From contig NC_091140.1 in the NCBI RefSeq assembly GCF_041381155.1, positions 27,754,952 through 27,818,951 of the forward strand: 64,000 bases of DNA, read 5' to 3'. Positions within the stretch are counted from its first letter, which is position 1, and each line of letters opens with the position of its first letter. This DNA is from Argopecten irradians (lineage: Eukaryota; Mollusca; Bivalvia; Pectinida; Pectinidae). The position numbers and the translations under genes are program-made. Below the pieces are notes generated by a model that worked only from the letters and a program-made list of their open reading frames with translations, was not told where the DNA came from and ran no database searches. Of the stretch, positions 11,722-24,046 are shown piece after piece.

Positions 11722-11910
11722 GCACGGTGTGTACAAGATTTAGACTACAGGTAGACACATAGTGCACAAGATTTTGACTACAGGTAGACAAGGAGTGCAC
11801 AATATTTAGACTACAGGTAGACATGGATACAGAATGTTTAGACTACAGGTAAACACAGAGTGCACAATGTTTAGACTTAACGGGGTGCACAAGATTTAGA
11901 CTACACAGCT
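11722..11910 (+). repeat. Short tandem array, ~33-bp unit, 5-6 copies
   Basis: Imperfect units of GACTACAGGTAGACA + AGTGCACAAGATTTA, repeated five to six times with substitutions and small length changes. No coding content. Confidence 0.85.
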
Positions 11911-12148
11911 CCAGTTGATCACTATATAAGGACATAAACACAAATTTACGTCACTTTCAACTTATCCAAAATGCATTGCGTAATTTGTCCAATTGAGTCA
12001 ATGACATGTATCTTTTAACCCCAGGTAAGTCATTAAATAATAAAATTAAATGATACTTTGAATACAATAGAATAAATTAGTAAAGGAAATTTATTTTGTC
12101 ACATCGGCAAATATTCATACAATATCTAACAATAAAAATTGAATATTT

Positions 12149-12305
12149 AAGGCATTATTCTCAATATCTTTTTGGGTTATGAAGTAATTAATAGACAAAA
12201 AACGGAAGGACATTCTTCATAGACTCGAAACGTCTATGAAAAAGAATGTCTGTCTGTTTTTTGTCTATGACTGCATAACTCCAAAAGATATTGAGAATAA
12301 TGCTT
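12149..12305. mobile_element. Hairpin element, ~75-bp arms
   Basis: The left arm starts AAGGCATTATTCTCAATATC and runs to TTCATAGAC; the right arm is the inverse, ending GATATTGAGAATAATGCTT. The loop is only a few bases. It looks like a palindromic MITE. It lies ~0.6 kb upstream of the first HSPA12 coding exon and could fall in its first intron or promoter. Confidence 0.8.
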
Positions 12306-12896
12306 ACAATTTAATTCAGATAATTCACTCAGGTACTAATTAGGCATAAATTTCCATGATTTTACTTACCTTTGCAATAAAACAAATTGAGTTGTGGTGC
12401 AGTGATATCTTATACAATAATTCAGTTTGGCCAATGACTGTTCCGCTTTAAAAAGTTCCCCGCAAAACTGTTTTGTGTACATATATGATGTCATATAACT
12501 TTACATACAATTCCTTTGGTCTATGGAAAAATAATCTAAAAGATCTAACCAATAGAAATGAGTGTAACATATGAAATTAACTATTTCAAAAGATACATAA
12601 ATAATCCAGATGATTTTGTATTCTATGGTATTTTCTTTCGCAATTTATAGTAATTATTATCAGTATAATTTGTAAACCTGGCTATAACGGCCAAATATGC
12701 TGGTTCGGTGATTTGTTTTTGACAAATTACACGGTGTTGGGTAACAGAAATACAAAAAATGCACATCTCCCTGTCTTACTTCATTACTTCTGTTGGCTGT
12801 GGTTTTTATGCTCAAAAAAATCTTAATAACCTAACTACAATACAATATTTTTCATTTTCAGGGCAGTTGCTTTGATCTTGCACTGGAACAAACAAG

Positions 12897-15800
12897 ATGG
12901 CGGCTGCAGGAGGAGGGATTTCCACACATCTCTTTGTCGCTGCCATAGACTTTGGTACTACGTATTCTGGATATGCCTTTTCTGCTAGAGATGACTTCCA
13001 AAAGGAGCCACTTAAAATAAATGCAAATGTATGGAATGCAGGAGCCAGGTCTTTAATGTCTCACAAAGCACCGACAGCTCTACTTCTCAACCCCGACAAA
13101 TCATTCAACTCTTTTGGATATGATGCTGAGAATAATTTTGCACAATTAGCAGAGGATGATGAACATCATGAATACTACTTTTTCCATCATTTTAAGATGG
13201 TTCTTCATAATAACAAGGTCAGCAGAACTACTTCATTAAATGACCTCTGATTATTTATATTGTTGATTCCTATTTACAATAAAATGATGACCATTTACAT
13301 AAATTAATCATATATCTAGCCCTTTCAGTTGCAGAAATATATATGTCTTAAAAGGCCTGCCCACTACCTTTCTGGAACGAAATTTAAAGGTTTTTTAAAA
13401 ACATTTATAGCATAAGAAAATATATACTAATGGCCAAAGATGAGGTATCAATGCCAAACATATGCAAAATTTCCTGTGTAATATATGATAACTGTGGAGA
13501 TTCATTTCTCTGTTTTGCCGTTTGGCGCAGTAATATTCGACTATCGCGCGGTATTTAGGACAACGGCAGGAAACATAAGACAACCCGGCCTTTAAGTTGT
13601 ATACACAGGCTAAGTAATGTATATCTAGTGGATTACATTACTTAAAGGAACCTTTCTGTATAAAAGAAGAAAAGGGTTAGTCCTCATGATTGTATACATG
13701 TAGATATTATTAATTTGCAGACCCTGAATAGGAACACGACAGTCGCAGTTGTTGGTGGTGATGATAGAACCTTAACAGCGTTAGAAGTATTCTCTCTTTC
13801 CATAAGGTTTCTAAAAGATGACTTGATGGGGAATATACAAAAAATGGTGACAGGAATTGATGATAGAGACATCAAGTATGTTCTTACTGTCCCAGCCATT
13901 TGGGACGACAAAGCCAAACAATTCATGCGAGAAGCAGCCAAAATGGTAAGCAAGCTTTAATATGCATGCATGGTTTCATTTATATTTGATAGATGATGCT
14001 TGTCAACTTAATTAGATTATATTCCAGTTGTGTTACACTCAATAATCTCCATATTAAAAATCATTTCAGAGTTGGAGATCCAGTATATACAATTGTATCT
14101 TCCTTCTAAGGGCGTGTTTATAGATTTCTATTCATTCTAGGCAAGGTGTTGGGATCTTGATATATATCTTTTGTCAGTGATTTTTCTCCTTATATAACTG
14201 GGGTTGGTAAACGACCCCATTCCCAATGCTAAACCTCCCTATATTTTCCCCCAATTACAATGAAAAATTCCCAAATCAAACTGCTGAGACAAAAAAAGCT
14301 GTCCTGATAAAAGATTGTTTTGTTGATACAATACAGGTCCATAATGTTACATCAAATATTAACACTGTTTTACAATATTTAATTACCTATATCACCATGT
14401 TCAGTAATGGGTATCTTTTCCTAAAACCTGTCTTTTTGTGATTAAAAATTCCCAATTCGTGTCAAAAATGTTTTTCCCAAAATACCCTGAAAAATCACTG
14501 TTTGTTTACATTATTTGTGTGAGGATATGAATATAATAAATAATAATATACCCTATGCTTATTATACACACCCCACCAAACGTTACTAAATATTTGGTTG
14601 CCATACTCCATTACATTACAGAAATAAACACTTGCTGCAACAACAACTTGCTGTATGTTTGCCACAAATACATTTTTAGTAAGGAATTGTAACCATGTTA
14701 TGTTCTATACATATGTTTTTTATAGAAAACCGTGTCCACAACTCCTTCCTATCTCCAAGGTCAATTTAAATGAAACTTTACAGCAATGTTGGGGACCATG
14801 ATTATTATTACTGTGTAGATGGTATGCAGTGGGTTTTTTGGGGTTTTTTTTTGCCAAAAGTGTGGTTCCCATAGTAACCAGGTAGCTATATACACAGTTT
14901 AAAAAATATACTGAAAAATTCTTCTAAACTTCTAGTTAAATTTGAATGAAACTTCACAATAGTTTTTCAGACCATGATCAGTTACTAAGATGAGCATATA
15001 AAAGGTCATTATACACAGTATTTGTTCAAAGTTGTTCAATAAGTGTAACATATGGGTGCCTATAATTTGACACATCACCTCTGTAAATAATGGTTACCAT
15101 AAAAGCATAACGGAAGAACATTTAGTTGCCATGGTCTAGATTGGCCTCAAATAAGGGGTTACAGCAAGGGAGGGGATTATCCATTGGATTAGTTTTCATT
15201 TCATCAGTTCTAGTTAATTGACAAAATTAATAAACAAATGCCAAAGACCTTACATAATAGGTTTTTAAGCCAATTAGCCCATCAAAGAATGGAATTTCTT
15301 GAATACTAGCTTCAATCATGATTTTCAAGATGCAGGCATTGTAAAATCACATGCTGATTTTTATTGTTGTTCAGATTTGATAGGAAAAGCTAATTACAGT
15401 GTAACTTATTTATCATTAATCAAGGGAGGCATCAAGGAGACCCAATTATCAATAGCTTTGGAACCAGAAGCAGCCTCCATCTTTTGTCAACACCTGCCAG
15501 TTGAGAGAGCAGGGGCCGGAAATGAAAGTTTTCTCAAAGTGGCAAAATCTGGGACAAAATATATGGTAGTGGATTTAGGAGGTAATTCAACTTTTGATGT
15601 CTACAACTTGACAATCTTAGCTTTGATTTAAACTTTGTAATCAGACAAGAATTGTTGTGAAATTTATTCATATTTTCTATGTTTAAAGTATGCATATTAT
15701 ATGTAGGTATCAAATGAAGCAACTTCAAGATTTACATATGTGTACATTGCCACACCTGAAAATCAACAATACATTAAAGTGAACAGTCGGGCAAGGATAG

Positions 15801-18800
15801 CTAAGTCGGTAAAAATGGTGTGAATGTATCCAGTATAATTTCTTATGAAATGGAAAAATAAAATCTCTCGTCAAAATCTGTCTGCGTACGAAGAAATTAA
15901 TTTAAAGTATGGAAATTCTAAAACGTCCTCCCGGCTCTCTATGTCCGTGGTTACATTTCCATGCAGCCTCGCTTTCAATGCTTTCAAATTTTCTTTACTT
16001 TAATGGTCAGAACTGGGAAACTAATTAGAACTTGACTGTCGTATTAATATGTGAGAACTTTTGGAAGGCCAATGAACGCATTTAGACTGGTTTTCTTTGC
16101 CCAACTATTCACTTTAAGAGCCGGCATTTTGAAAAGTGTATTTCTCGTGCTGCAATTTTTGACTGTTAAAGTCTGGTGTAAAGCAAGTTCATTCATTACT
16201 TTGCAACATATGCTGGGCATGCATCATCGATACTCTAGGAGTATTGATGATGTCATTATATCTATCTCTGGAATATTTCATAGCAAAACTAAAGGCAGTT
16301 CATTAGAAAAACAAACTGACCAATTACATGCCTGCAGAGACTTTCTTTGAAGGTTACAGCGATGCTGAACTTCAAAGCCTCACAGTCAATCACAGTTTGA
16401 TGTTATTCATTCCTTTTGATATAATCAAAACACCAAACTATACCTTTGTTATCTGGTATTTTCTAGTGTTTTGCCATGAAATATTCCAGGGGTGGATATA
16501 ACAATAGCGATAGTAACCCCTGGAGTATTCATGATGGACATGCATTCACTAGCAGCAACCTAAGTAAACCCTGAGCAAAATTATTAAAATACAAAACATT
16601 GTACATAACAGCGAAACTGAAAACCAAAACTTGGCTTCATGGCTGTAAATGTACTCATTTCACTGCCCTGTAGATGTAAATGTCAGCTCTTATTTATACT
16701 TGAAAAATTTAAACTTATGCATTGTAAGTATTGCAATCCTGAAAACATTGGTCATTTTTTATGGTAAATAAAATATTAAAAGCTCTCTTGATTCATGAGT
16801 AAAAAAAATATGGTACACACAACTTTAACAATTTGATGGTTTTTCAAACCAGATTTTGTTATGAAAAAGACATATGTGTGTGTTTAAATATTTTTGACTC
16901 ATAACTACATGTATGAAGAAACTCATTACATAAACCTATGTTTTACATTCATTAAATGACTTGTTTGAAAAATAGTCAACAAAAAATATGGTTAAATTTC
17001 ATGTTGTTTGCAAATCACTTAATTGATGCCATGAAAATTACTGATCACACATCTGGTAGATATAGGATTATGCAAGTCTGATATCAGTGTAGACTACATT
17101 TAGAATAGAATATATTTCGTAACTGTGCTAGACTCCTGGTAGAATCATAAAGACAATACATAATTACTATGTACATGAACTTGTGAGTTGCTACTTGCTT
17201 CTTTTGTAAATGAAGATACTTTTCATACATGACAATGCATTGCAATATACTGCTGTAGGACTGATTGGCGATAATTTCAAAAATAAAAACAAAAACCAAT
17301 GCAGTCTTTGAATAAATTGGCTCTTTACAGTGATCAGTGATTTATTTCAGGTTCATGACGGATATCATAATTCGGAATAATAATTGTTATAATTGTTTAT
17401 ATCGCTCATTGCAAATCGTACAAGTACTTGAGACATACGTGATGAATAGGTATATATTCTATAATGTTGATATATACGAGGTTATTAAATCCTAAGAAAT
17501 ATTTCAATTGCTCAATTAATTAAAAAGAAATTATTTGTAGATTGACTCGTACTGTTCAGTACATGATTCTGAATGCAACTCTATGTACCTTGTGTTAATT
17601 CTGACAAATGGTTATGACGATTTCCTTAGGTGGAACTGCTGACATTACCGTTCACCAGCGACATTACGATGGCACGCTTAGGGAACTTCTTCCAGCAACA
17701 GGGGGTGCCTTTGGTGGGAAATCCGTTGACGATGCATTCAGTGCTTTTTTGGGTGAAATCACTGGAGAGAAAAATATGAAGAAACTTGAAAAAGAACACA
17801 TGGACGATTTTATTGACCTATTCCGTGAATTTGAAACAAAGAAAAGAGCAATATATCAAGATAAACCGGCCAAAGTATCAATAACAATGCCTGTATCTTT
17901 AATAGATATTGTCAAGAAGGATAAAGAAAAGACATCAATGGCAAATGCTGTAATGTCATCTCCATTTGGAGAGCACGTCAGTTGGGGGAAACAAAAACTT
18001 CAGATTTCTAATAAACAATTCAAAAAGCTTTTCACACCAACTATAGATGGCATCATCAAACACATGGAAGGCATACTGAATGAAAAATCGTTCAAGGACG
18101 TGGAAAATGTACTTATGGTAGGGGGGTTTGCTGACTGTGAACTTGTTCAAGCCGCCATCCGTGATAAGTTTAAAAATAAACGGATAATCGTACCAGATGA
18201 GGCAGGTCTAGCAGTACTTAAGGGAGCTGTGCTGTTTGGTCATGTCCCTCGCACCATCAGTAGCAGAGTCGCCCGCCACACGTACGGAATACAGAGTTGG
18301 CCAGCGTTTGATCCGCAGCGTCATCCTCCCGAAAAGAAAGTAATGATCAACGGAATTGCAAGGTGCAAGGACGCGTTCTTCAAGTATATAGAGATAGGAC
18401 AGCAGGTAACCCCTGGACACGTGGAATCCCAAGTGTTCCAAGCCTTGAAGCCTGACGAGGCCACCCTCGAGTGCACAGTGTACGTATCAAATGAAAGGGA
18501 CCCTGTCTTTGTAGATGAAGAGGGGTGCACACGATTGGGTCTTCTTACTGTTCCATTAGATCCACACCGACAAGGAGCAGTGGAGGTCGAGGAGACTCTT
18601 GTATTCGGAGAGACTGAGCTTCACGTGCAGGCAAAAGACATGGCTACTGGAACCCTGTATGAGGCTCGCTTTGACTTTCTGTAAGTACATTCTTTAACAA
18701 AATGTAGTCTCAATAAACTATGTTAATGGGTAATGAAAAAATTGAAAACGAACGATTTGTTTGAAAGGGATCGTAATTCTGCTTTCTATGATATTACAAA

Positions 18801-19176
18801 ACTTATTACATATTCGTTGTGTTTCGGAATATAATTTGTCATACATATATGTATACGCTTGTTGGCACGTCGATAGTAGTGATTTTGATAAGGTTCAAAG
18901 TCATATATGCATTGTAAATTCTTTCATAAATTCAACCAACATAACTACTGTCTTAAGCTTGAAAGTTATTTTATCCCGATCGATTCATCAGAAGATTTAG
19001 ATATTTATACATCTCTATATTGGTACATGTATTAAGAAAAATACATGTATTAAGAAATGTAGATTTTATCTGCGACCGATTATAGCCAACGTCACTTGTT
19101 TACTAAGGATAAAATGTATTGCTCTGATACAACTGAACCACAAGTTTGCTTTGGTTTCAGTGGTGGAGGAATATAG
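12897..19176 (+). CDS. HSPA12: HSPA12-like HSP70 family protein, copy 1 (5 coding exons)
   Basis: Exons 12897-13217, 13721-13945, 15425-15581, 17630-18680 and 19161-19176 join in frame to 589 residues. Phosphate loop 1 is IDFGTTYSGYAFS (17-29). YVLTVPAIWDD is at ~160, ALEPEAAS ~193, the second loop VVDLGGGTADITVH is split by intron 3 (~230-243), and the adenosine-side motif LMVGGFADC is at ~396. These are the ATPase signatures of the HSP70 actin-fold, and the long exon 4 matches the HSPA12 branch. There is no signal peptide, KDEL or EEVD, so a cytosolic protein is inferred. Vertebrate HSPA12A/B are ~675-686 residues, so this form is shorter. A 3' splice site at 12860-12861, 35 nt before the ATG, implies an untranslated leader exon upstream. 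The exon 3 acceptor is weak. The last exon adds L-G-G-G-I. Confidence 0.92.
14735..15130 (+). repeat. Two diverged monomers of a dispersed repeat in intron 2
   Basis: The phrase CCAAGGTCAATTTAAATGAAACTTTACAGC recurs ~190 bp later as CTAGTTAAATTTGAATGAAACTTCACA; each is followed by GACCATGAT. There is also a CCCATAGTAACC block. The ATGAAACTTCACA core resembles the GAAACTTCATAGACAC phrase of the element at 40447-42077. This is a possible distant member of the tandem-core repeats. Confidence 0.5.
16610..16960 (+). repeat. Dispersed repeat, copy a (intron 3 of copy 1)
   Basis: ACTTGGCTTCATGG, GTACTCATTTC, ATATTAAAAGCT and CTTGATTC occur in the same order as at 48130-48420, with roughly the same spacing. 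An old interspersed repeat; type unknown, no open frame. Confidence 0.6.
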
Positions 19177-19783
19177 GGATGCTGATTTCAGTACGGTGAT
19201 GAGTGGCAACGTGGTACAATGGATCAAATATCTACGCCTAAAGGAAAATCATAATTTGTTGTAATATGTGGAATCTTTACTTCCACCCAGTCCTCCCATT
19301 TGTTGTTGTGCCATTGATATCCTCCAATACATGGCATGTACAATTCCAACACAAAAGCGCAGGCCAAAGATATAGGACTCTAGGAAATGTCTGAGAAATT
19401 GTTCATGAACTTTTTCATTATGTAATAATACGGTGTCCTAGGCTCAATTATAACCGGATCTAGGACGGTTAAGCGCATAAATCAATTCATCAATGTATCA
19501 AGTTATATGTATACAATGTAATGTATGATATAACAATATATCAGTGAAAGGTGTTGTTGGAGACATGCAATTGGTGGGCCGATCTGGTGTAGTGAACGAG
19601 ACAAATATATGTTCTTGTTTGTCAGCTAATTTGGTGTTTTATTTATATACAATTTTGTATGTTCATTTATATATGTATATGATAATCTATGATGTAGAAT
19701 AAGTAATATTTGTTATATTAATATGGGGACGTTGCAAATATACAGTTTTGTCATAGATTGGTATACAGTATAAGTATTTTGTT

Positions 19784-19930
19784 TTTGCATATTACAGAGT
19801 AGATTGTGACGCTATATGTTTGCGAGCGTAACGTCATACTTTTCGCCGAAACGACGTGGATTGCGCCCACAAAATAGTGAAGTCACAATGGATATCTACC
19901 CACAAGAGAGCTAACTATGTAATAGGCAAA
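19784..19930. mobile_element. Short MITE of the TTTGCATATTACAGAG family
   Basis: The left end TTTGCATATTACAGAG and right end CTAACTATGTAATAGGCAAA are inverted relative to one another. Internal blocks TGCGAGCGTAACGTCATAC and TTGCGCCCACAAAATA are shared with the 501-bp member at 43864-44364. This copy is an internally deleted 147-bp version. Confidence 0.75.
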
Positions 19931-19977
19931 CACATAATATGAGGCCGGGAGAGGATAAAATGTATAATATTTGTCAT

Positions 19978-20140
19978 ACAAGGGCTGTTATATTATGTAA
20001 TGCTTGTCGTATAAAGACAATGGTTGTCACAAATAGACAGTGGCTGTCATGTAAAGACATGGGGTGTTAAAATAGGCATTGGTTGTCATAGAAATACAGG
20101 AGGGGTCGTTGATTTAAAAAATAGTATTGTTTGTCATATA
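19978..20140 (+). repeat. Degenerate tandem array, GTTGTCATATAAAGACA type
   Basis: About five imperfect ~28-bp units built on TTGTC(A/G)TA.AAAGACA(A/G)TGG. Each unit contains TGTC and GACA and so can form a small stem. Confidence 0.65.
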
Positions 20141-20993
20141 CATGCAGGCGGGGAAGGTGCGGATCTAATGGGTTGCTACGTACTGAATATATGTACCCTG
20201 TGATTGCGAATTATAGCATTACAAGTGTCACGTCTTCTTAAACACGTAAAATGTTTCTATGTGTAACTGTTGAGTTGCTGAAAGCAAATTTTATAACCGC
20301 TTTTTGTTATGTGTCGTATACTAGTTGCTTACATGTATGTTGTTTTGTTATTGGCTGTATATTAATTATGATTGGTATGAAATACCATTTCACCATCAAC
20401 ATGATTCGCGGTGTGATTTTTTTTAAAAACTTTATGAAAGTTGTAGGGCAAACGATGCCACACACCTATATATCCGTGAATACTATTCAAGTAGCTATAT
20501 GTACAGGTATGCAGCGGATACTTATTATTTATACACTTTGTAAATGATCGATGCCGGCGAAATCGGTAAGTTTCGCTACATCCATCTTTGATGACCGTAA
20601 TATTTTACGGTCACCAGTGTGTGTATATGATTTTATGTTAGGCGACGCGATAGCAGCATTCATATCCAGTTTTATGATGTATACTGAACAAAAATGCAAA
20701 CTGCTACAGTCTATGATAAAAAAAGATCCGCGCACTTAGCACAAAATCAAAATACTACTCATCTGGGCCAGCCCTTTACTTCATACAATCAGGAATATTC
20801 TAACGTTATTCTTTGTATACTCTGTACCTATTATTTGTATACAATGTATTAATATTCTGTACCTGTTTGAATGTTGTTTACTCATGTTTGGCCAATTTTG
20901 TACAAATATGCATGTTAAGTTTGAGTCTATCAACATATTTTTCCATATGAATAGTATGCTGTATTTCTGATAAGTTTACTTCATTGTTCTTTC

Positions 20994-20999
20994 AATAAA
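20994..20999 (+). promoter_or_regulatory. Candidate poly(A) signal for copy 1
   Basis: AATAAA in TTCAATAAAATTAAACG, followed by T-rich sequence. The first canonical hexamer I see after the copy 1 stop, ~1.8 kb away, so the assignment is tentative. Confidence 0.35.
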
Positions 21000-21009
21000 A
21001 TTAAACGCA

Positions 21010-23380
21010 TCGTATTCCATTACTTTGCTTAGTATTGTTTACAATAGCTCCTTTTTATCATCATGTTACACGCATGTGACTGTTTCATCAGCTATGTTAT
21101 AAATATGGTGCCCGTGTATTTCAGGTCAGTATGCCTTGGTCATATTTCATATGGAATACGGTTATCACCCTAACCAGTGCACTGCTTTTACCTAATACCG
21201 CTTTTGTCTGGTCGGTGGTCGACTCTCCGCCATTTTTCACTCCATGCTGCTACCAACATTTCATACATATCCTAACTACATGCATTTGACTGTGACCTGT
21301 TACATTTTATCACTAAGTTTGTACATATATATTAATGAATGCATTTGGAAGATATTTTACATGTATATGTACATGCGCTTCATTATTCATTTTAGTCATT
21401 TAATGTTTGTCATGGTTTCACGCAGTATACATTTATATGTTTTCAATGTAATAGCTTATCCGCTTCCGTTGCCGATATGTCATCCGTGCGTCGAGAGAGC
21501 AAATTAAATAGAGGTGCAAATGTTGTGATAACGATTTTATTGTTGTTTTTAAAATATATGGTCTTGTCTGTGCCCTAGAATAATCTAGATCATATTTTGA
21601 TAAAAGTATTGTCAGTGGTATCCCTTTGAAGAATATTTTTGTATTGATGAAGAATATAGTCCCCATATTGTTGAACAGAGGAACAGTGATATTTTTTATA
21701 TATAAAATCCTCTAAGACTTATCATTTTGTTGGAAGTTTCTAAATAATAAACGATAGTGGATACTTAAGACTATAGTTAAAGAAATTGTAAAGTCATTAA
21801 TTGGAGTTTTGTTTAATTACAGTAATTCTAATTTAGCTTCATAACAATGAATTTTTCAAACTATATTAATTGTATGTAACCCTGGTAAATAACGGCATCA
21901 ATAGAAATGCTTTCTCGACAAAACAGATCAGATATCGTATTGATAGGTAGACCAGATTTTAGTTCCGTGTGGATGAATTGATATGCATTCTATTAGACAT
22001 GTAAAATTATGTACTCTCAGTCATGTTACATTAAAAATTCATCGTTGCATAATTTACATGTGAATGTCATCTTTGATTGATAGAACTCTGCTACAAATCA
22101 TCTAATTGTACAGATTATTTCCTTTTTACAATGATTATAAATTAATGTTAATGCATATCTTAATGACTTCTTTTCTGCGATATATACAAGCGTGTTTTAT
22201 TTTATATTTGACAATGAAATGAAAATAAATCTATTTTATGTTTATCACTTTTTGCACATTTTGTTTTTAATTTATATGATTAAACGATTGATTATATCAC
22301 ATTGTTATTCTAAAATGATCGTCTTTCAAGGAGAGAGATAACAAAATGAAATGGAACATGGCAGACAAGTTACAATTGAGCAAGAGAATTTACTTTATAT
22401 ATTGGATAATCTAGAGATATGGGTAATTGTCCTTTTTCTGTCTTTGGTCTTGTTTGAATCTACACATGTTTAACTTTAGCAATGCATTTGATAAAACAAT
22501 AGCAAAATGCAAAAGTGATGATAGCTAATTATCACCATTATCATTATTGGTATCTTTTAAGTCAATATACACTGTACAAAATGTATGCATACTGCATGAG
22601 TATTACATGTAGAATGATAGCACAATTTATTCCAAAATGAACATTTCTTGAATCAATTTAGTCTTAAAATAAACCGGTTATTTGCTATATAAATTTTTTT
22701 TCTGAAACTGACAATGATCACTAACATTTTCTACTCTGTCTGCTGCATTGAGTATCAGTGAATGGAATTCGAAAAGAATTAACATTTGAGATAGAATAGG
22801 GTGTGCAATATGAGTTGACCTACAAAACGTATAGAAAAACGCCCTCTACCCGTCTGATTTAAAGGCCGACCATACAGATAAGGTTGTTACACATATATAC
22901 AATGTATGTATGCATATGTGTATAGAAAAATCTAACATACGAGCTGGGCATGCGCAAAGATTACATTGTATTTGTAAACATTACGGTTCGGATCAAGAAG
23001 GAAGGTAATATATGTATACTTATTTATTGTTTGATAATGCGAATAAGCAAATATGATTTATTAAGTATTTCTGGAAATATTCAAGTCCATGACAAAATCA
23101 TGTTCTCATTTTAACACGTGTCGATGTATATCATTGATTCCATATTGCCAGGTGAACGGGCATGTTACTATATCCATTGCTTGCAGGGGATTTCCACTCG
23201 AAGGTTTTGTCTTTGTTCCTTATTGTGTGCAATATTCGATGGATATATGTTGCAATACAACGGTAGATATAAATACTAAGTTGTTACTTCTACAATATCG
23301 TAAGTAAATCGTGTCACTGGACACATTGTTTTATGTTCGCAATACTTGTGCTAACTAAGCGCAAACCGAAAGTACTTGTA
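21010..23380. other. Intergenic, nothing recognised
   Basis: AT-rich DNA with only short open frames lacking recognisable domains; no RNA gene or clear repeat was identified by eye. Confidence 0.45.
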
Positions 23381-23385
23381 CACAA

Positions 23386-23604
23386 GGGGCCGCGGTGGCC
23401 GAGTGGTTAAGATGTCCCGACATATTACCACAAGGCCTCCACCTCCTGGATGCGAGTTCGAATCCCATGTGGGGCAGTTGCCAGGTACTTACCGCTGGCC
23501 GGTGGTTTTTCTCCTGGTACTCCGGCTTTCCTCCACCAACAAACCTGGCACGTCCTTACATGACCCTGGTTGTTAATAGGACGTTAAACTAAACAAACCA
23601 AAAA
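23386..23604 (+). mobile_element. Complete tRNA-derived SINE with 12-bp target duplication
   Basis: A tRNA-like head (GGGCCGCGGTGGCCGAGTGG with TTAAG as A box; GCGAGTTCGAATCCC as B box) has a long variable region like Leu/Ser tRNAs. It is followed by a body with GTGGTTTTTCTCC and a tail CGTCCTTACATGACC, GTTAATAGGACGTTAAAC, AAACAAACC and an A-rich end. Direct repeats ACTTGTACACAA flank it exactly at 23374-23385 and 23605-23616. The perfect duplication shows a recent insertion ~0.4 kb upstream of copy 2. The tail domain is shared with the fragment at 1369-1430. Confidence 0.92.
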
Positions 23605-23616
23605 ACTTGTACACAA

Positions 23617-24042
23617 ACTTATATATTTAGTTATTCTATATAGAACACACACCAGGCCATAATACATATACATACATATACGTATATATGAGCAATTATA
23701 CTAAAATATATGAAAGGTGAAATAAGCAGTAAACTAAATGTTATCAAAAATGTAATAAACTAATTAATGATAAAACAAAAACGACCTATATATATAATGC
23801 ACAACATAAATGATATCCCTTTTCCTATACTTACTTGGTACTACCTAAAATTATTACATGTACAAAATTCGTTTTTTAAAACCAGTCATTGTTAGACCAA
23901 GCACCATCCCTCATCCCTCTCCTCTGCTCTATGCAACAGGACAGAACAATATAATTTCAAAAAAAAAAAAAAAAAAAATGAAAAAAAATATATATCAAAA
24001 ATAATCAAATTGTGATTAAAACATCTTACAACTGATTTCCAG
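23617..24042. other. Upstream region of copy 2
   Basis: AT-rich with an A run at ~23958-23978 and a TATA/CATA-rich stretch at ~23660-23690. It ends in a 3' splice site, TGATTTCCAG, at 24033-24042, so at least its end is intronic. No convincing promoter or heat-shock element was found. Confidence 0.45.
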
Positions 24043-24046
24043 CATC

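Larger units (their letters stand above)
19177..21000 (+). other. Probable 3' UTR / intergenic after copy 1
   Basis: Runs from the stop of the terminal micro-exon to the first clear AATAAA at 20994. It includes a MITE (19784) and a degenerate tandem array (19978). Whether the transcript extends this far is inference. Confidence 0.4.

Noticed and set aside
16440-16560. Possible shared repeat with 3880-3985 (CCAGGGGTGGATATAAC... versus AGGGGTGAATATAAC...)
   Set aside because: Similarity is limited to about 40 bp around a short inverted motif; too little to define an element by eye.
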